Shown one piece after another: positions 48,973-60,779 of a stretch of 64,000 bases of DNA. Numbering within the stretch: the stretch's first letter is position 1; each line of letters starts with the position of its first letter. The notes below the pieces were generated by a model, which had not been told where the DNA came from, searched no databases, and saw only the letters and a list, made by a program, of their open reading frames with translations. The DNA comes from Watersipora subatra (taxonomy: Eukaryota > Bryozoa > Gymnolaemata > Cheilostomatida > Watersiporidae), in NCBI RefSeq assembly GCF_963576615.1, contig NC_088708.1, positions 44,255,196 through 44,319,195 of the forward strand, read 5' to 3'. A program made the position numbers and the translations under genes.

Positions 48973-49377
48973 CAGTTAAACATGGATAACTCGAACTTCA
49001 CGGGACCGAGCAAAAGTGCTCGAATTATCAGAGCATTCAAGTTATCAGAGCACTGTCACAAGTCCATGTATTTACTTATTTATTAGTAGATACATGTACA
49101 TATGCAAACTATAATATAAATCAAAAGCACAAATGGCTTGTTTCAAATTAAATGCTTCTAATGTAAAGTTTAAAATGTTTTTATCAAAAAGTATAGAGAT
49201 TTTTTTATCACTTGAGATTGGTTTGTTGTTTGAGGTGATGTTATTGCCAGGACGTTTTTTTAGATTGACATTGGCAAAACTTGATCGTTGTTGAAATGCT
49301 CAAAAGAAAAGACATCTTTTTCTTTTGAGCGTTTTACCCACGGTCAATTTTGCCGATTTTTCTTGAAGTTTATGCAA
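48973..49377. mobile_element. Partial pogo-like MITE, same family as 26,655-27,414
   Basis: It starts CAGTTAAACATGGATAACTC after TA and follows the reverse complement of the first copy for about 400 bp. The match stops after TTTATGCAA, so about half the element is missing. Confidence 0.75.
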
Positions 49378-49750
49378 CTTCAAGAAAAAGTTACCAAAGA
49401 AAAAGCCCTTACTTTACCTGGGATTCGTTAAGAGCAACACTCCGAGGCAGTTCAATTAAAAGTTTTACGAGGTTTAACGGTACATTGCATATCACTCACG
49501 CTTTTTGAATGGATACTTATTGAATGTACACACGTATTCTGTGTTTAGGTCAAACGATGAATAGTTTTTTTAGCTAAGACAACGTATACGTTTAATAAAA
49601 ACAATTTTAAGACGTTTTAAACATTCAACATTCCAACGTTGATTCAACACGGAATCAACGTCGGAAAACTATTCGTCACGGGCTAGCCGGGTCACGCACT
49701 CAAGGATTTTCGCCACGCACATACAAAACAACAGGCTGTTTTTGTTTTGT
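49378..49750. other. Intergenic with a short inverted repeat
   Basis: A hairpin CCAACGTTGATTC/GAATCAACGTCGG lies near 49,634-49,665. No gene seen. Confidence 0.45.
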
Positions 49751-49751
49751 A

Positions 49752-52075
49752 CAATTAAACAATTTATATGTATATATATATATATATATAAATATTTTTT
49801 TATTTATATTATTTCCTCAAAAGTTCCACTATATTTTGCCTAAAGATTTACACAAGCACTTCAAACAGTGGAGTACCAGCAATAGATGGTATTTTACAAG
49901 TATTTCTGTAATGGAGTAGTTCAGTGAGTCCTCAAAATTAATTGTTTGTATGTGATGAACTTCATTCTTTCAACGAAAACATTTTGATATGATTCCTATG
50001 TTTTGCAATGGCTAGAGTATCTGTTTGTGTATTGGCATTTTATATCCTAAAACCTAAACAGCATTCAGATCCAGAACTATCATGCTGGCAATAAAAATAT
50101 TTGTTGTCAGTTTATGAATCTACTGGGATGTTGAATAAATTGTGGTACAAATGCTATAACTAACTGTTCATCAAGGAATGCAATTCCATATTCAAGCAGG
50201 AGATACATTAATTTATCGCAGTCAATAGTTATTAGTTGATAATGAATAGTCAATGACTAAAAAAGTCAAAAGTACTTATCCAGACCAAAAAACTAGTTTA
50301 CAGTTAAACAACATGAACTATTTATTATTAAACAGAATAAATATTTACATAAAATAATAACTGTGCACTGAGCAACAAATTTTAAAGTATAATATATACA
50401 AGGAATTCACTCATAGGACTCTACATAAGAACTGAACTGTTCTTTATAATGTTATATACATGAGTTTATGTAGATGTAGAGAGTCTTATCTGTTGATAGT
50501 CTGCTCTACTTGGTAGAATTGTAAGTGGTCTCAACTCTTTCCAATATAATACCTCTTTCTTCTACAATGTTAAATACACCTCTAAATATTTATATAATCT
50601 AATCTCATGAGGCACTTTTTAGCAATATAGTTTGTATATTGTTAGCTACAATACCTCTGTTTATTAATTATAGTAACAATACTAACCTATAAATTTTAGT
50701 GAAAAATTTAATTTTATGGGTTGACATATTTTATTTCCCTGATTAAAAAGTCTAATTCACCAGTTGTCTACTACCTGAGATCAATGAGGAGTTGTCCACT
50801 CAATATTCTCAATGACAAGCTGTCTATCAGCCCAACATGTACTTGAGCAAGAAAGGTGTACGCTTTTAGTTGCGGCACTTATGATCAGCAGCAATTATTT
50901 CCTCATTTTCTCAGTGACATAAATCTGTGCTGTGTTAGCAAAGAATGGAAAAGGAGTTAATTATAACTAATTACATACATGATAGATGGAGTCGTGTGCT
51001 CTCTGTCGTCGAGTATTGATTTTCTCAAGAGCCTCTTCAATATCACTAACAGCTCCAGTATGAATAATATGAACTTGTTTTTTTTTCTACAAATATAATG
51101 TAACTAATAAACAATGTAAAGGTAGGATTTGCCTTCAGAATGTATCCTAATTACCCAAGCCTCATCAACAATTATTTAGGGAATCTTTCTACGATCTTTA
51201 GTGAAAATGTAGAAGCTCACATATAATTTGAACGGTGGAAAAACAAAAATATTATTGATGCAGTTACAACTTTTAATCATCAATGAGTTGGTGATGAGCT
51301 ACTTATAAACATTAAGAGATATTATCACTATTGTGGTTACTTTTAGTTCAGTAAAGGTGCAAAGAGTTAATTTATAATAAAAAGGTTGCGCAAAAAACTC
51401 CAAAACATGCCATACTTACTCTCCACATACTTATTAGTAATTTGAAGAGAAATAAAATTACATGTTTACCTCTGTCAGTGAAACATTATGAATTCTTTGC
51501 ATCTGAATCTTAGTGATATATCCTTCTGCATGGGCTTTCTCAACTGCCTTTAGCTCAGCAATTATCTCCTCTCTTTCTTTCTAAAAGTTTAGTAAATAGT
51601 TTCATAAACTGCATCAACTGGATAAAGAGAGAGACAGCAAAAGTATTGCTAGAGCTGACACAATTCATTCACCTTCCCACACCCTAAATTCAAGATTACA
51701 ACGTTATCAGTTTTGATGTCCTACTTAATCTGAATATTGTGAAAATATCTTTATTAGGAACAATCCGTCTTTTTGAGTATCATATATTATATAGACAGTG
51801 TAGTAATAAACTATTTAATGTATTATAGATATAATCCATCTTTGTAGTATGTAATTTCTTGTTTAGAATGCTTCACATCACAAATTCACGGTGTTTGTAT
51901 ATTGCAGTCCAACTATCCTACAAGTTACAGCTACTTGCTCAGCCACAAGAGAATCACAACGTAATGGTATGCATAACTAGTTACTTACCGTAGGCTTGTT
52001 CTGAAGTACTCTCTTTGCCCACATACGATCTCCTTTTGATAAACATCTCATATCAACAATACTAGCGGACATGAT
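49752..52075. repeat. Segmental duplication block, copy 1 (also from 62,165 to the window end)
   Basis: The match runs from the AT microsatellite through the 3' flank and exons 4-2 of the gene. Copy C is the same length and order as far as the window shows. Confidence 0.85.
50466..52072 (-). CDS. Four-exon gene, copy B, 132 aa, function unknown
   Basis: Exons in transcript order: 51,989-52,072; 51,470-51,580; 50,979-51,086; 50,466-50,561. They encode 28, 37, 36 and 31 residues, all joined at phase 0 with GT-AG introns. It starts MSASIVDMRCLSKGDRMWAK; exon 2 reads KEREEIIAELKAVEKAHAEG; exon 3 reads KKKQVHIIHTGAVSDIEEAL; exon 4 ends QQIRLSTST. It is charged and probably helical, with no signal peptide or membrane segment. 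A poly(A) signal (AATAAA) lies at about 50,321-50,326 on the minus strand. I do not recognise the family. The same exon structure in two other copies, with conserved reading frame, supports a real gene. Confidence 0.7.
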
Positions 52076-52099
52076 AGCGACTTTGAAAACAGTTTCAGA

Positions 52100-53930
52100 G
52101 AAGAAATGGAGTGATACAGAGCAGCCAGCTTTTACTTGTACAACCAAATCAGTGACATTGCGCTCTTGGAGTTATGCAGTTTGATTGTTGGAGCAATGTT
52201 GTATGGCCTAAATATAATACACTATAAGCTGTTTTAAACAGCCGCTTGATCTACCAGAGTTTTTTATTTATTGACAAGAAGTACAGAAATTTTATATTTT
52301 TGGGAAATCAAATTTTACACAGGTTCCCATAAGCTACTTTTGTGGCATAGTTGGGAACCTTTGGCTATTACATATTGTTAATGCTTTACAAACTTGAAAT
52401 GCGTTGCAAATAACTGCCACAATAAAATAACCAACTCAAAATTATAATTGTAACTACGTATATTCACGGGTCGTGAGCACCAAACAAGGATGTTCTAAAT
52501 TTGTACTTTCACTAAAACTCAATCTAACTTTCCAACCTGTTATAGGAATTCAGTAAACTATTCATATCTTTGGTTTTTATTGCTGTGCCATGAGCTCTCC
52601 AGTAAGCTGTTCTATGAGTCTGTTTAGGATCTAGCATTGATTCTAGCATGTATGATTGGAGTGATGCAGGATATGAGTATGACTATTATAATCATATTGT
52701 TAGCCTAAGTTCTCTGATGTATGACTTGCGTTTTATTTAATCATACCATTCAATAGGTATGCTTAGCCTCAGTTCTAGAATGTCCAAGGTGAGTCCGATA
52801 AAGTTAATCTAAAAGTTTATCTAATGATTGGCTTAGCCTACAAGCAAGCTCTTCTATAGATATGCTTAGCCTCAGTTCTAGAATGCATAAGATGAGTTCT
52901 ATAAATAAATTAGTGTAAAGGTATGTTTGGTCTCAGTTATGGAACTTAGATAGAACTTAGATAGTCAAGACAAAACCCCATGGAGTCATTTCTGACAGCG
53001 CTAGAGTTTTACCAGTAGTTTTAATCACAAGTTGTCTCCACTTGTATAATGAGCAGCTATATACTATAAGAGCACAGGTCAATACCAGTTTAGAGTCTCA
53101 GCAACGGTGTAATTATAGAATCATTTAATAAAATAATTAAAAAAAATTTTGATATTTTGTTTCTCAAAATTTAAAAAAATAAAAATTTGTGAAATAAAGT
53201 CTCCTAAGCCTCACATGGCTGTTCATTTACTGACTAGTTAGTAGATATATGAGTCGAGTGAGATTGTGGCTGAGAAAACACTGATAGAAGGCTATTCAGA
53301 GAACCTCAACATTCTCTTTTTCAAAAGAAGTGGTGAAAGAGCCCTTAAAGACAGGAGTAGGCCTTATGCCAACTATTCCACTCAAGCCATAGCTTTATAA
53401 TAGATGATCAGACACTCTTCTTACAGTGTTTAATGATGTCATTGACCAACACACCAACGTGTATGTTATCCTCTGGTACCTTCTGCATACTCACTGTTGT
53501 ACTGTAACTACAAGTCTCAAGGAAGTTGTTGCCAATACATGCATTTAGTTTCCCATTTCGACTATGGTTAACACTATTATCTCACTGTGTAGTCTTTTTT
53601 ATATTTCCTTGAGTAGACTCATTTATGCTTTCTTAGCTTGTTGTTTGGATTTACAAACTCCCACGTAGGGAACTGGTATAATAACATTGTAGACATGATT
53701 GTCACTCAGAATATTTGATGAGAAAGGATGAAATGAGAACCATCCTTTATCACTCTCTATTCAAGTCTATGAAAGTAAGCCATAAGAAATGTACAATTTC
53801 TACCTAACCTTTGCATCTTCAGATTCTATTTGACACTAAAGTTGGAATTGTCTCCCTTAGCTTGAAACGTTTTATTGATATCTCAAAGTGAAGACAACTA
53901 CTGATTAATCCTGTAGTTCATGCAATCTTT
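52100..53930. other. Upstream of copy B, repeats but no gene
   Basis: 52,410-52,735 matches the region upstream of copy A (47,660-48,000). Near 52,755 and 52,862 the sequence TATGCTTAGCCTCAGTTCTA is repeated about 105 bp apart. No coding exon seen. Confidence 0.5.
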
Positions 53931-53994
53931 GTAGTAATAGTAGCCATGTCCATCCGTTTGTCCAAAGCTACTTTTGGAGGTTGGGTAAAAGATT

Positions 53995-54061
53995 GCATCA
54001 AACAGGATTCGAACCCCCAACTCTCAGTATGACAACCAACATTTTAACACTTGCTGCTACC
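53995..54061 (-). mobile_element. tRNA-derived SINE head
   Basis: On the minus strand it reads GGTAGCAGCAAGTGTTAAAA..., then GGGGGTTCGAATCCTG. The B-box is perfect, the A-box is weak, and it does not fold as a sound tRNA. Such tRNA-like heads are typical of SINEs; the body probably runs to about 53,930. Confidence 0.6.
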
Positions 54062-54069
54062 TTTCACTT

Positions 54070-54785
54070 TCTAGGGTTTTGTATTAATTGTACACATACT
54101 TATATCTATACTTTATTGGCACTCCTGATGATCTCTCACAGCACACTAGACTGCTGAGGTGCTAGTAATATATAATTACAATGTGCAATAGAAAAGTTTG
54201 TTATATTCATGTTTCTAGATATATGTTGTATGCTGTATGGAGTCTACCCAATCCCTTTTTATGTTTGGTGGTTGCCCTTAATGTCTAGAGTATACTAGGG
54301 TTGACAATGCCCTGTATAACTTGCGTGCATGTATTAATGTTAAAAGTAAATAACATTTTAGATACTCACAGGTTGGTTGCTAAGGTTACCATAGAGTTAG
54401 TTCTTAGTAACTTTGTTAGTAGTAAAATGATTACTAGTAAATTGAGTAATAACATCCCTTCATATTAGGTTGTAAGGTTTTGATCTGACCAATCAAAGCT
54501 TCAATATGACGCTAATGCTTCCAATTTCCCTGAAAATAGTGTCATATTTTGTTGTATACATAATGTTATAAATTCTATTGTACACTAGTTTAGATAAAAA
54601 TACGTGCTGAAGCTAAAAGGTTAAAGGTCATGAAACCAGTTGTCTAACAGTCTGTACCTCATTAATTGAAGATGGAAACATTTGGAGATATAGAAAAGCA
54701 TCTGTTATTTAATGAGTTCATTGAAACATCCTCTGAGCATGTTCATCAAATGTTCTGGCAGTTATAATTGTGGCTAAATTGAGTT
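54070..54785. other. Intergenic, no feature seen
   Basis: AT-rich sequence between the SINE and the inverted-repeat element. No exon or repeat recognised. Confidence 0.5.
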
Positions 54786-54791
54786 ACTAAT

Positions 54792-55279
54792 AGTAGTATG
54801 TAGAGAGCAGATCTACACAAAAAAGTGACGGATCCAGCGGGGGGATAGAAAAAGGGGGTTGCGAATTAAATTGGCTAGGGGTGTAGATTGAATTGCGTGG
54901 AGTTGAATGAGATGTTGGGGTTTGGGGGGAAATTGTGGTGTAGAGTAGGGGGTTGAATTCGAGGGGGTATGGATCCGCTCTCGGCGTAATCGGCGGATTA
55001 TCTGTGGATGAGTCATCCAATTAGTGGGGGATGAGTCATCTGATTAAACGTGGATTATCGCGGGATTAGTCGGGGGAATCGTTGCGGATTAGTCGGCCGA
55101 ATCGTCGCGGATTATCGGTGGATTAGTGGGGGGGTGAATATCTGGGACATCGAGGGCTGGTTGGTTTTCCGGAGTGGATCTCGCGGATTATCGAGGAGAG
55201 CGAGAGATTACCGGATGAGTGAGGGGGTTAATATCTGGGACACCGAGGGGTTGATTTTCCGGAGAATGTTATATATTTG
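54792..55279 (+). repeat. Left terminal inverted repeat (488 bp)
   Basis: GC-rich against an AT-rich background, with many GGATTA/GGATTAGTC and GGATGAGTCATC motifs that look like iterated protein-binding sites. Open frames here are by-products of the repeat. Confidence 0.9.
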
Positions 55280-55344
55280 GTTGAATGAGAGATAAGTTTT
55301 TATTATAAAATATAAACTATAAATATTACAAAAAAATTCAAATG

Positions 55345-55470
55345 CGAAATTCGCTTTCGCGAAATTCAATTTCACGAAAGTTGACTATATAACATATAAT
55401 GTGTAATTTCGCGAAAGTTGACTATATAATATATATAATGTGTAATTTCGCGAAATTGAATTTCGCGGTT
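55345..55470 (+). promoter_or_regulatory. TTTCGCGAAA palindrome cluster upstream of the first element gene
   Basis: Perfect palindromes lie at 55,355-55,364, 55,407-55,416 and 55,446-55,455, plus degenerate copies. The core resembles E2F sites (TTTSGCGC). The spacing GTGTAATTTCGCGAAA and GTTGACTATATAA recurs, inverted, at 59,216-59,263. Confidence 0.65.
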
Positions 55471-55693
55471 GGAGCTCGATATTCTCGATAGGGTTTACAG
55501 ACGGATTAGATAATTCGGTTAAAGTAAGAACCTCTTATTATTCACTTCGATTGTAAACTTCATAAATTTCTGAAAATTATCCACCACTGTTATGGATCCA
55601 CCACTTTTTAAAAAAAAAATATATAAATTCACGATACGTTACTAGTCAGTGCTGAATGTTATTGGAGCTTCCGAGGACTCAACTTCACGTACT

Positions 55694-56272
55694 ATGAAAT
55701 TCGACAATATTTCTGAAAGAATATCCCAATTGAATATAAAACAAAGACGATGTAGAAGACCAACCAAGTCTAGATCAAATAAACCTATGTTATTACGAAG
55801 TTCACTCAGGAAAAGTTCGGTAGTAAAGCGGTTATTTGAAACCGAGGATAGCTATACGGAAGGTGTGAAGAAAACATCGTCACCCACTTCAACAGTTTTT
55901 AAAACCGAGAACGTGCAAGAACCATGGAAATGGGTTGATCTAAAAGAGTTGGATATTCCAGCCTCTTTAGAAGTAATACAAGCAAATAAGACTGACGAAA
56001 ATAACAATAATGAGATTGCTTTGCAATTCGTTATCGAGTGCAAGGGGGAGCGTGTGACATTATGTTCAATCATCAATCCTCAAATGTATAACATTTCCTC
56101 ATCGTTTCAATGGAGCGTACCAGCTCTCATGATCTTGGATCGAAATAAGATTTATAAGGAGTCTAGGTCTTCTTCAGAATTGAAACTATTTAAGATTGAT
56201 GGAGCCTGCAATCTGAAGGAATTTAGAGAGAAAATAAGCAAGGATTACAATCTCTGTATATCAAGACATTGA
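55694..56272 (+). CDS. Element gene 1, unknown protein of 192 aa
   Basis: The first ATG in frame is at 55,694 (MKFDNISERISQLN...). The N-terminal 45 residues are basic (KQRRCRRPTKSRSNK), suggesting nucleic-acid binding or a nuclear signal. The C-terminal half (about residues 75-190) is a mixed, compact-looking domain with WKWVDLKEL and SFQWSVPALMILDRNKIY. It has no family match I know. It lies just downstream of the left palindrome cluster and has no in-frame break. Confidence 0.6.
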   Translation: MKFDNISERISQLNIKQRRCRRPTKSRSNKPMLLRSSLRKSSVVKRLFETEDSYTEGVKKTSSPTSTVFKTENVQEPWKWVDLKELDIPASLEVIQANKTDENNNNEIALQFVIECKGERVTLCSIINPQMYNISSSFQWSVPALMILDRNKIYKESRSSSELKLFKIDGACNLKEFREKISKDYNLCISRH

Positions 56273-56582
56273 TTACTTGAGGAAACTGTTCGGTGATATA
56301 ATTTTGGGGAAGGAATTGTTAATATGATTGAATTTTATAGTGATTATATGTTGTTATATCGTACAGGATTGAATTTACTATTAACGGATGATTTACCGAA
56401 TATAAGTTTTGTATAACTTACAATATTTTGCAATTTCGCATGAGATGAATCTAAGAAAGATTCGGTTGATTGTACAATTCTCAATGTTTTAAAATGTTGA
56501 TTGGAATAAATTTACAAAAGATTCAGTTACTCTCACTACGAAGTCTATATACAACACAATTTTTTTTTTGATTTTCGAAGTT
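56273..56582. other. AT-rich 3' flank of element gene 1
   Basis: No gene or repeat seen. It leads into the 112-bp satellite. Confidence 0.5.
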
Positions 56583-58536
56583 GAGAGATCATCATGAGTA
56601 ATCAGTATATTGAGAATTATTCCATGAAGTGGTAAAGCACCCATGGATCTTTTAATTAGATTAAACTAGTAGACTCGCTAGTTCCATGCACTGTGAGAGA
56701 TCATCATGAGTAATCAGTATATTGAGAATTATTCCATGAAGTGGTAAAGCACCCATGGATCTTTTAATTAGATTAAACTAGTAGACTCGCTAGTTCCATG
56801 CACCGTGAGAGATCATCATGAGTAATCAGTATATTGAGAATTATTCCATGAAGTGGTAAAGCACCCATGGATCCTTTAATTGGATTAAACTAGTAGACTT
56901 GCTAGTTCCATGCACCGTGAGAGATCATCATGAGTAATCAGTATATTGAGAATTATTCCATGAAGTGGTAAAGCACCTAAGGATCCTTTAATTAGATTAA
57001 ACTAGTAGACTTGCTAGTTCCATGCACCGTGAGAGATCATCATGAGTAATCAGTATATTGAGAATTATTCCATGAAGTGGTAAAGCACCCATAGATCCTT
57101 TAATTAGATTAAACTAGTAGACTTGCTAGTTCCATGCACTGTGAGAGATCATCATGAGTAATCAGTATATTGAGAACTATTCCATAAAGTGGTAAAGCAC
57201 CCATAGATCCTTTAATTAGATTAAACTAGTAGACTTGCTAGTTCCATGCACTGTGAGAGATCATCATGAGTAATCATTATATTGAGAATTATTCCATGAA
57301 GTGGTAAAACACCATAGTTCCTTTAATTGGATTAAACTAGTAGACTTGCTAGTTCCATGCACTGTGAGAGATCATCATGAGTAATCAGTATATTGAAAAT
57401 TATTCCATGAAGTGGTAAAGCACCCATAGATCCTTTAATTAGATTAAACTAGTAGACTTGCTAGTTCCATGCACTGTGAGAGATCATCATGAGTAATCAG
57501 TATATTGAAAATTATTCCATGAAGTGGTAAAGCACCCATAGATCCTTTAATTAGATTAAACTAGTAGACTTGCTAGTTTCATGCACTGTGAGAGATCATC
57601 ATGAGTAATCAGTATATTGAGAATTATTCCATGAAGCGGTAAAGCACCCATGGATCTTTTAATTAGATTAAACTAGTAGACTCGCTAGTTTCATGCACCG
57701 TGAGAGATCATCATGAGTAATCAGTATATTGAGAATTATTCCATGAAGTGGTAATGCACCCATGGATCCTTTAATTAGATTAAACTAGTAGACTTGCTAG
57801 TTCCATGCACTGTGAGAGATCATCATGAGTAATCAGTATATTGAGAATTATTCCATGAAGTGGTAAAGCACCCATGGATCTTTTAATTAGATTAAACTAG
57901 TAGACTCGCTAGTTCCATGCACCGTGAGAGATCATCATGAGTAATCAGTATATTGAGAATTATTCCATGAAGCGGTAAAGCACCCATAGATCCTATAATT
58001 AGATTAAACTAGTACACTTGCTAGTTCCATGCACTGTGAGAGATCATCATGAGTAATCAGTATATTGAGAATTATTCCATGAAGTGGTAAAGCTCCCATG
58101 GATCCTTTAATTAGATTAAACTAGTAGACTTGCTAGTTCCATGCACTGTGAGAGATCATCATGAGTAATCAGTATATTGAGAATTATTCCATGAAGCGGT
58201 AAAGCACCCATGGATCTTTTAATTAAATTAAACTAGTAGACTTGCTAGTACCATGCACTGTGAGAGATCATCATGAGTAATCAGTATATTGAGAGTTATT
58301 CCATGAAGTGGTAAAGCACCCATAGATCCTTTAATTAGATTAAACTAGTAGACTTGCTAGTTCCATGCACTGTGAGAGATCATCATGAGTAATCAGTATA
58401 TTGAGAATTATTCCATGAAGTGGTAAAGCACCCATGGATCCTTTAAATAGATTAAACTAGTAGACTTGCTAGTTCCATGCACTGTGAGGAATCATCATGA
58501 GTAATCAGTATATTGAGAATTATTCCATGAAGTGGT
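56583..58536. repeat. 112-bp satellite, 17 units plus a partial
   Basis: Units begin GAGAGATCATCATGAGTAAT and differ by a few bases each. Each holds an AACTAG/CTAGTT inverted repeat 8 bp apart. The final partial unit (from 58,485) runs straight into the 3' end of the minus-strand open frame. Confidence 0.95.
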
Positions 58537-59164
58537 GTTAAATGAAGTCGAACATTCTAAGCAGATATATTTATTAGCTGAAACGGATGATGCACTTCTT
58601 TCCCTACTTCTGCTTCTTTCTCTATTATCAATTGAAGTGGAAGGAGTAGAATTTTCCGATGAAATTAAATTATGCTCTCGTGAAAGCTTGAACATCTTTG
58701 AGGAAGATTTCCAGCTGCCAAGAATTAAAAATCTCATTTTACTATTCTCTCTACATTTATTCATTCATTAAAAAATTTTTTCCACCAATTATTGTAAATC
58801 AACTTACCTCATCAGATTTGCTCCAGTCTCCTTCTGAATGGGAAGATGCCGGATACATTTCCTTGTTGTATTCAAATTTCGGAGATATATAATCCGGTGA
58901 AACAGAGATAATCCAAAGTTCTGAGAGAAGATTATACGTAGATATCCAAATTGTAGAATTAATCCAAACTTTTGTGAGATATATAATCCAGTTAGGTATA
59001 GAAATAGTTCGAAGTTCTGAGAATTTCATGTATAATAACTCCAGGAAAAAAAAAGTCTTGATAATGGTGAGCCCATCAAACTTGGCTGTATTTATACTAG
59101 TCAAGTTCAAGGAGGTGGAACCCGGACAAAAGCTATAAATCACTTCTAATCCATCTTGTCTCAC
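58495..59164 (-). CDS. Possible minus-strand element gene, two open segments
   Basis: Open segments lie at 58,799-59,164 and 58,495-58,764. The first has no early ATG (first ATG near 59,029) and ends in an acidic, serine-rich stretch. The second contains an arginine-serine run (RERSRSRERSASS), and its last residues are encoded by the satellite unit. The right palindrome cluster sits at its 5' side. Gene structure is not resolved. Confidence 0.35.
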
Positions 59165-59300
59165 TCAACTTTCGCGAAAATTGAATTTTGCGAAAGTGAA
59201 TTTCGTGAAATTGGATTTCGCGAAATTACACATTATACATATTATATAGTCAACTTTTGCGAAATTGAATTTCGCGTTTTTCAGTTTCGCGAAAAGTCTT
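59165..59300. promoter_or_regulatory. TTTCGCGAAA palindrome cluster between divergent element genes
   Basis: Perfect palindromes lie at 59,170-59,179, 59,216-59,225 and 59,285-59,294, with degenerate copies between. The inverted copy of the left module faces the minus-strand gene, so the region may act in both directions. Confidence 0.65.
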
Positions 59301-59440
59301 CTGATATTATGGATGATGCAGCTAAATTTATCAAAACTCATTAATCATTTGATGAGGAGAATTGTATATAACCAGCAGAATTTTACTAAAACGATATCAA
59401 TTCTTCATTCAATCTCAGAGAATTATCACACTACACAACT

Positions 59441-60355
59441 ATGGAGGATAATACTCAATCTGGAGTGATAAAACCTGGATCGAATAGTTCAGTGAAGATG
59501 TCGAAAAAGAAAATTTCACCTGTAACTCTTTCTAACAGGATTCCTCCAACGAAGAAGAAGACATCCGACCAAATCGTAACGAATTTGGAGCAAAGGGCAA
59601 AAGATATGGCAGACAAGTTAAGAACATTAAGTAAGGATACTTTAATGGAAGCAAAATCACTGCAGAAAATGACAGACCTTTCAGTAGGATTGATTATGGA
59701 GGTGACAAAAACGGAAGAAGCTCATTCGATCCATGGAGCGTGCTGTATCATTCACTTCAACTATGTGGAAAATGGGATTAGTAAATCTACTGCTGTATTT
59801 GCTCCAAAACGATTTTTAGATGAATCGCTGTCTTATCCAAGTATTATGGTATATCTTGGATTAAAACCTAAGAGTAATGGACAGGGAAGTTACCATGACT
59901 TAAGACGAGTAACAGAAGGAACCTCAACTCCCTTGGAAATGAAACGCACTCTAGCCAATCTGAGAACGAAGAGACTTGAAAAACTTATACAACTTTTCGA
60001 GAGTCGTCATCTCAAGGAGTTCAAAGCACCATCTATTTTCTACTATCACAATGTTGGAACAAGTGAATACAAAGATGCTGAAGGCAAGGTGAATGTGGTA
60101 CCAACTGTAGCATTTTCAACCAAAGTTGATGGAGAGGAAGTTCAAGGAACTTTAACGATGCCTTCGAGATATGCCCTTTCGTTGAAAGAAAATTATCCGG
60201 GTATCATTATATACAAGGGACTAGTAACATCTCACAATACTCGCGAATACTACGATGTAGTAGTCATGGGATATGAAGAAGCAAGCAGTTTTTACGAGAG
60301 TTCACAATGCAAAAAGGAATCTGCTATCATAGATATTTCCGATGACGATGAGTGA
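59441..60355 (+). CDS. Element gene 2, unknown protein of 304 aa
   Basis: It starts at ATG 59,441 (MEDNTQSGVIKPGSN...). Residues about 20-45 are lysine-rich; about 45-75 are probably a helix (NLEQRAKDMADKLRTLSKDT). Two similar-looking beta-rich parts follow. The first has IHGACCIIHFNYVENGISKS with YPSIMVYLGLKP. The second has VPTVAFSTKVDGEEVQGTLT with YPGIIIYKGLV. This suggests an internally duplicated domain. The C-terminus IIDISDDDE fits a SUMO-interacting motif (hydrophobic core followed by acidic residues). No family recognised. It has no in-frame break and lies downstream of the right palindrome cluster. Confidence 0.7.
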   Translation: MEDNTQSGVIKPGSNSSVKMSKKKISPVTLSNRIPPTKKKTSDQIVTNLEQRAKDMADKLRTLSKDTLMEAKSLQKMTDLSVGLIMEVTKTEEAHSIHGACCIIHFNYVENGISKSTAVFAPKRFLDESLSYPSIMVYLGLKPKSNGQGSYHDLRRVTEGTSTPLEMKRTLANLRTKRLEKLIQLFESRHLKEFKAPSIFYYHNVGTSEYKDAEGKVNVVPTVAFSTKVDGEEVQGTLTMPSRYALSLKENYPGIIIYKGLVTSHNTREYYDVVVMGYEEASSFYESSQCKKESAIIDISDDDE

Positions 60356-60779
60356 ATGATAAACAACTCGATACAAACTTCGTTATAAAGATTGTACATG
60401 AACATTTTCTCATATATATATTCAATGTTTCATTTATACTATATTATCTTTATTGTGTCCTATCTACTTGAACATTTTCATATATTTCAAGTTAAACATA
60501 AACTATTTTATTTTTATTGAAACAAAATGATGATGGAAATAATGAATAATACATATAAATATATCTTTTAAAGTGAATAATTTTGTAATAAAACTGATCT
60601 TTCATTCAACATATTAATTTCTCCAACAAATTTCAATCTTACATACAAAAAAATACAAAAAAACCGAAAATAAATTCCTTAAAATTCTTAACCATTCAAG
60701 AGCTTCAACATTACAAAATCATCAAATCTTCAAAAAATAACTTTGTACATAAACACTTTCTCATATATATTCAATGTTT
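60356..60779. other. AT-rich 3' flank of element gene 2
   Basis: Contains AATAAA-like signals and an imperfect repeat of CATTTTCTCATATATATTCA (near 60,403 and 60,755). No gene seen. Confidence 0.5.

Noticed and set aside
53995-54061. A functional tRNA gene
   Set aside because: The B-box is good, but the A-box and stems do not fold as a tRNA; a SINE head is more likely.
54787-55295. Open frames in the left terminal repeat (and their mirror at 60,779-61,246)
   Set aside because: They come from the GC-rich inverted repeat, appear on both strands, and have low-complexity content.
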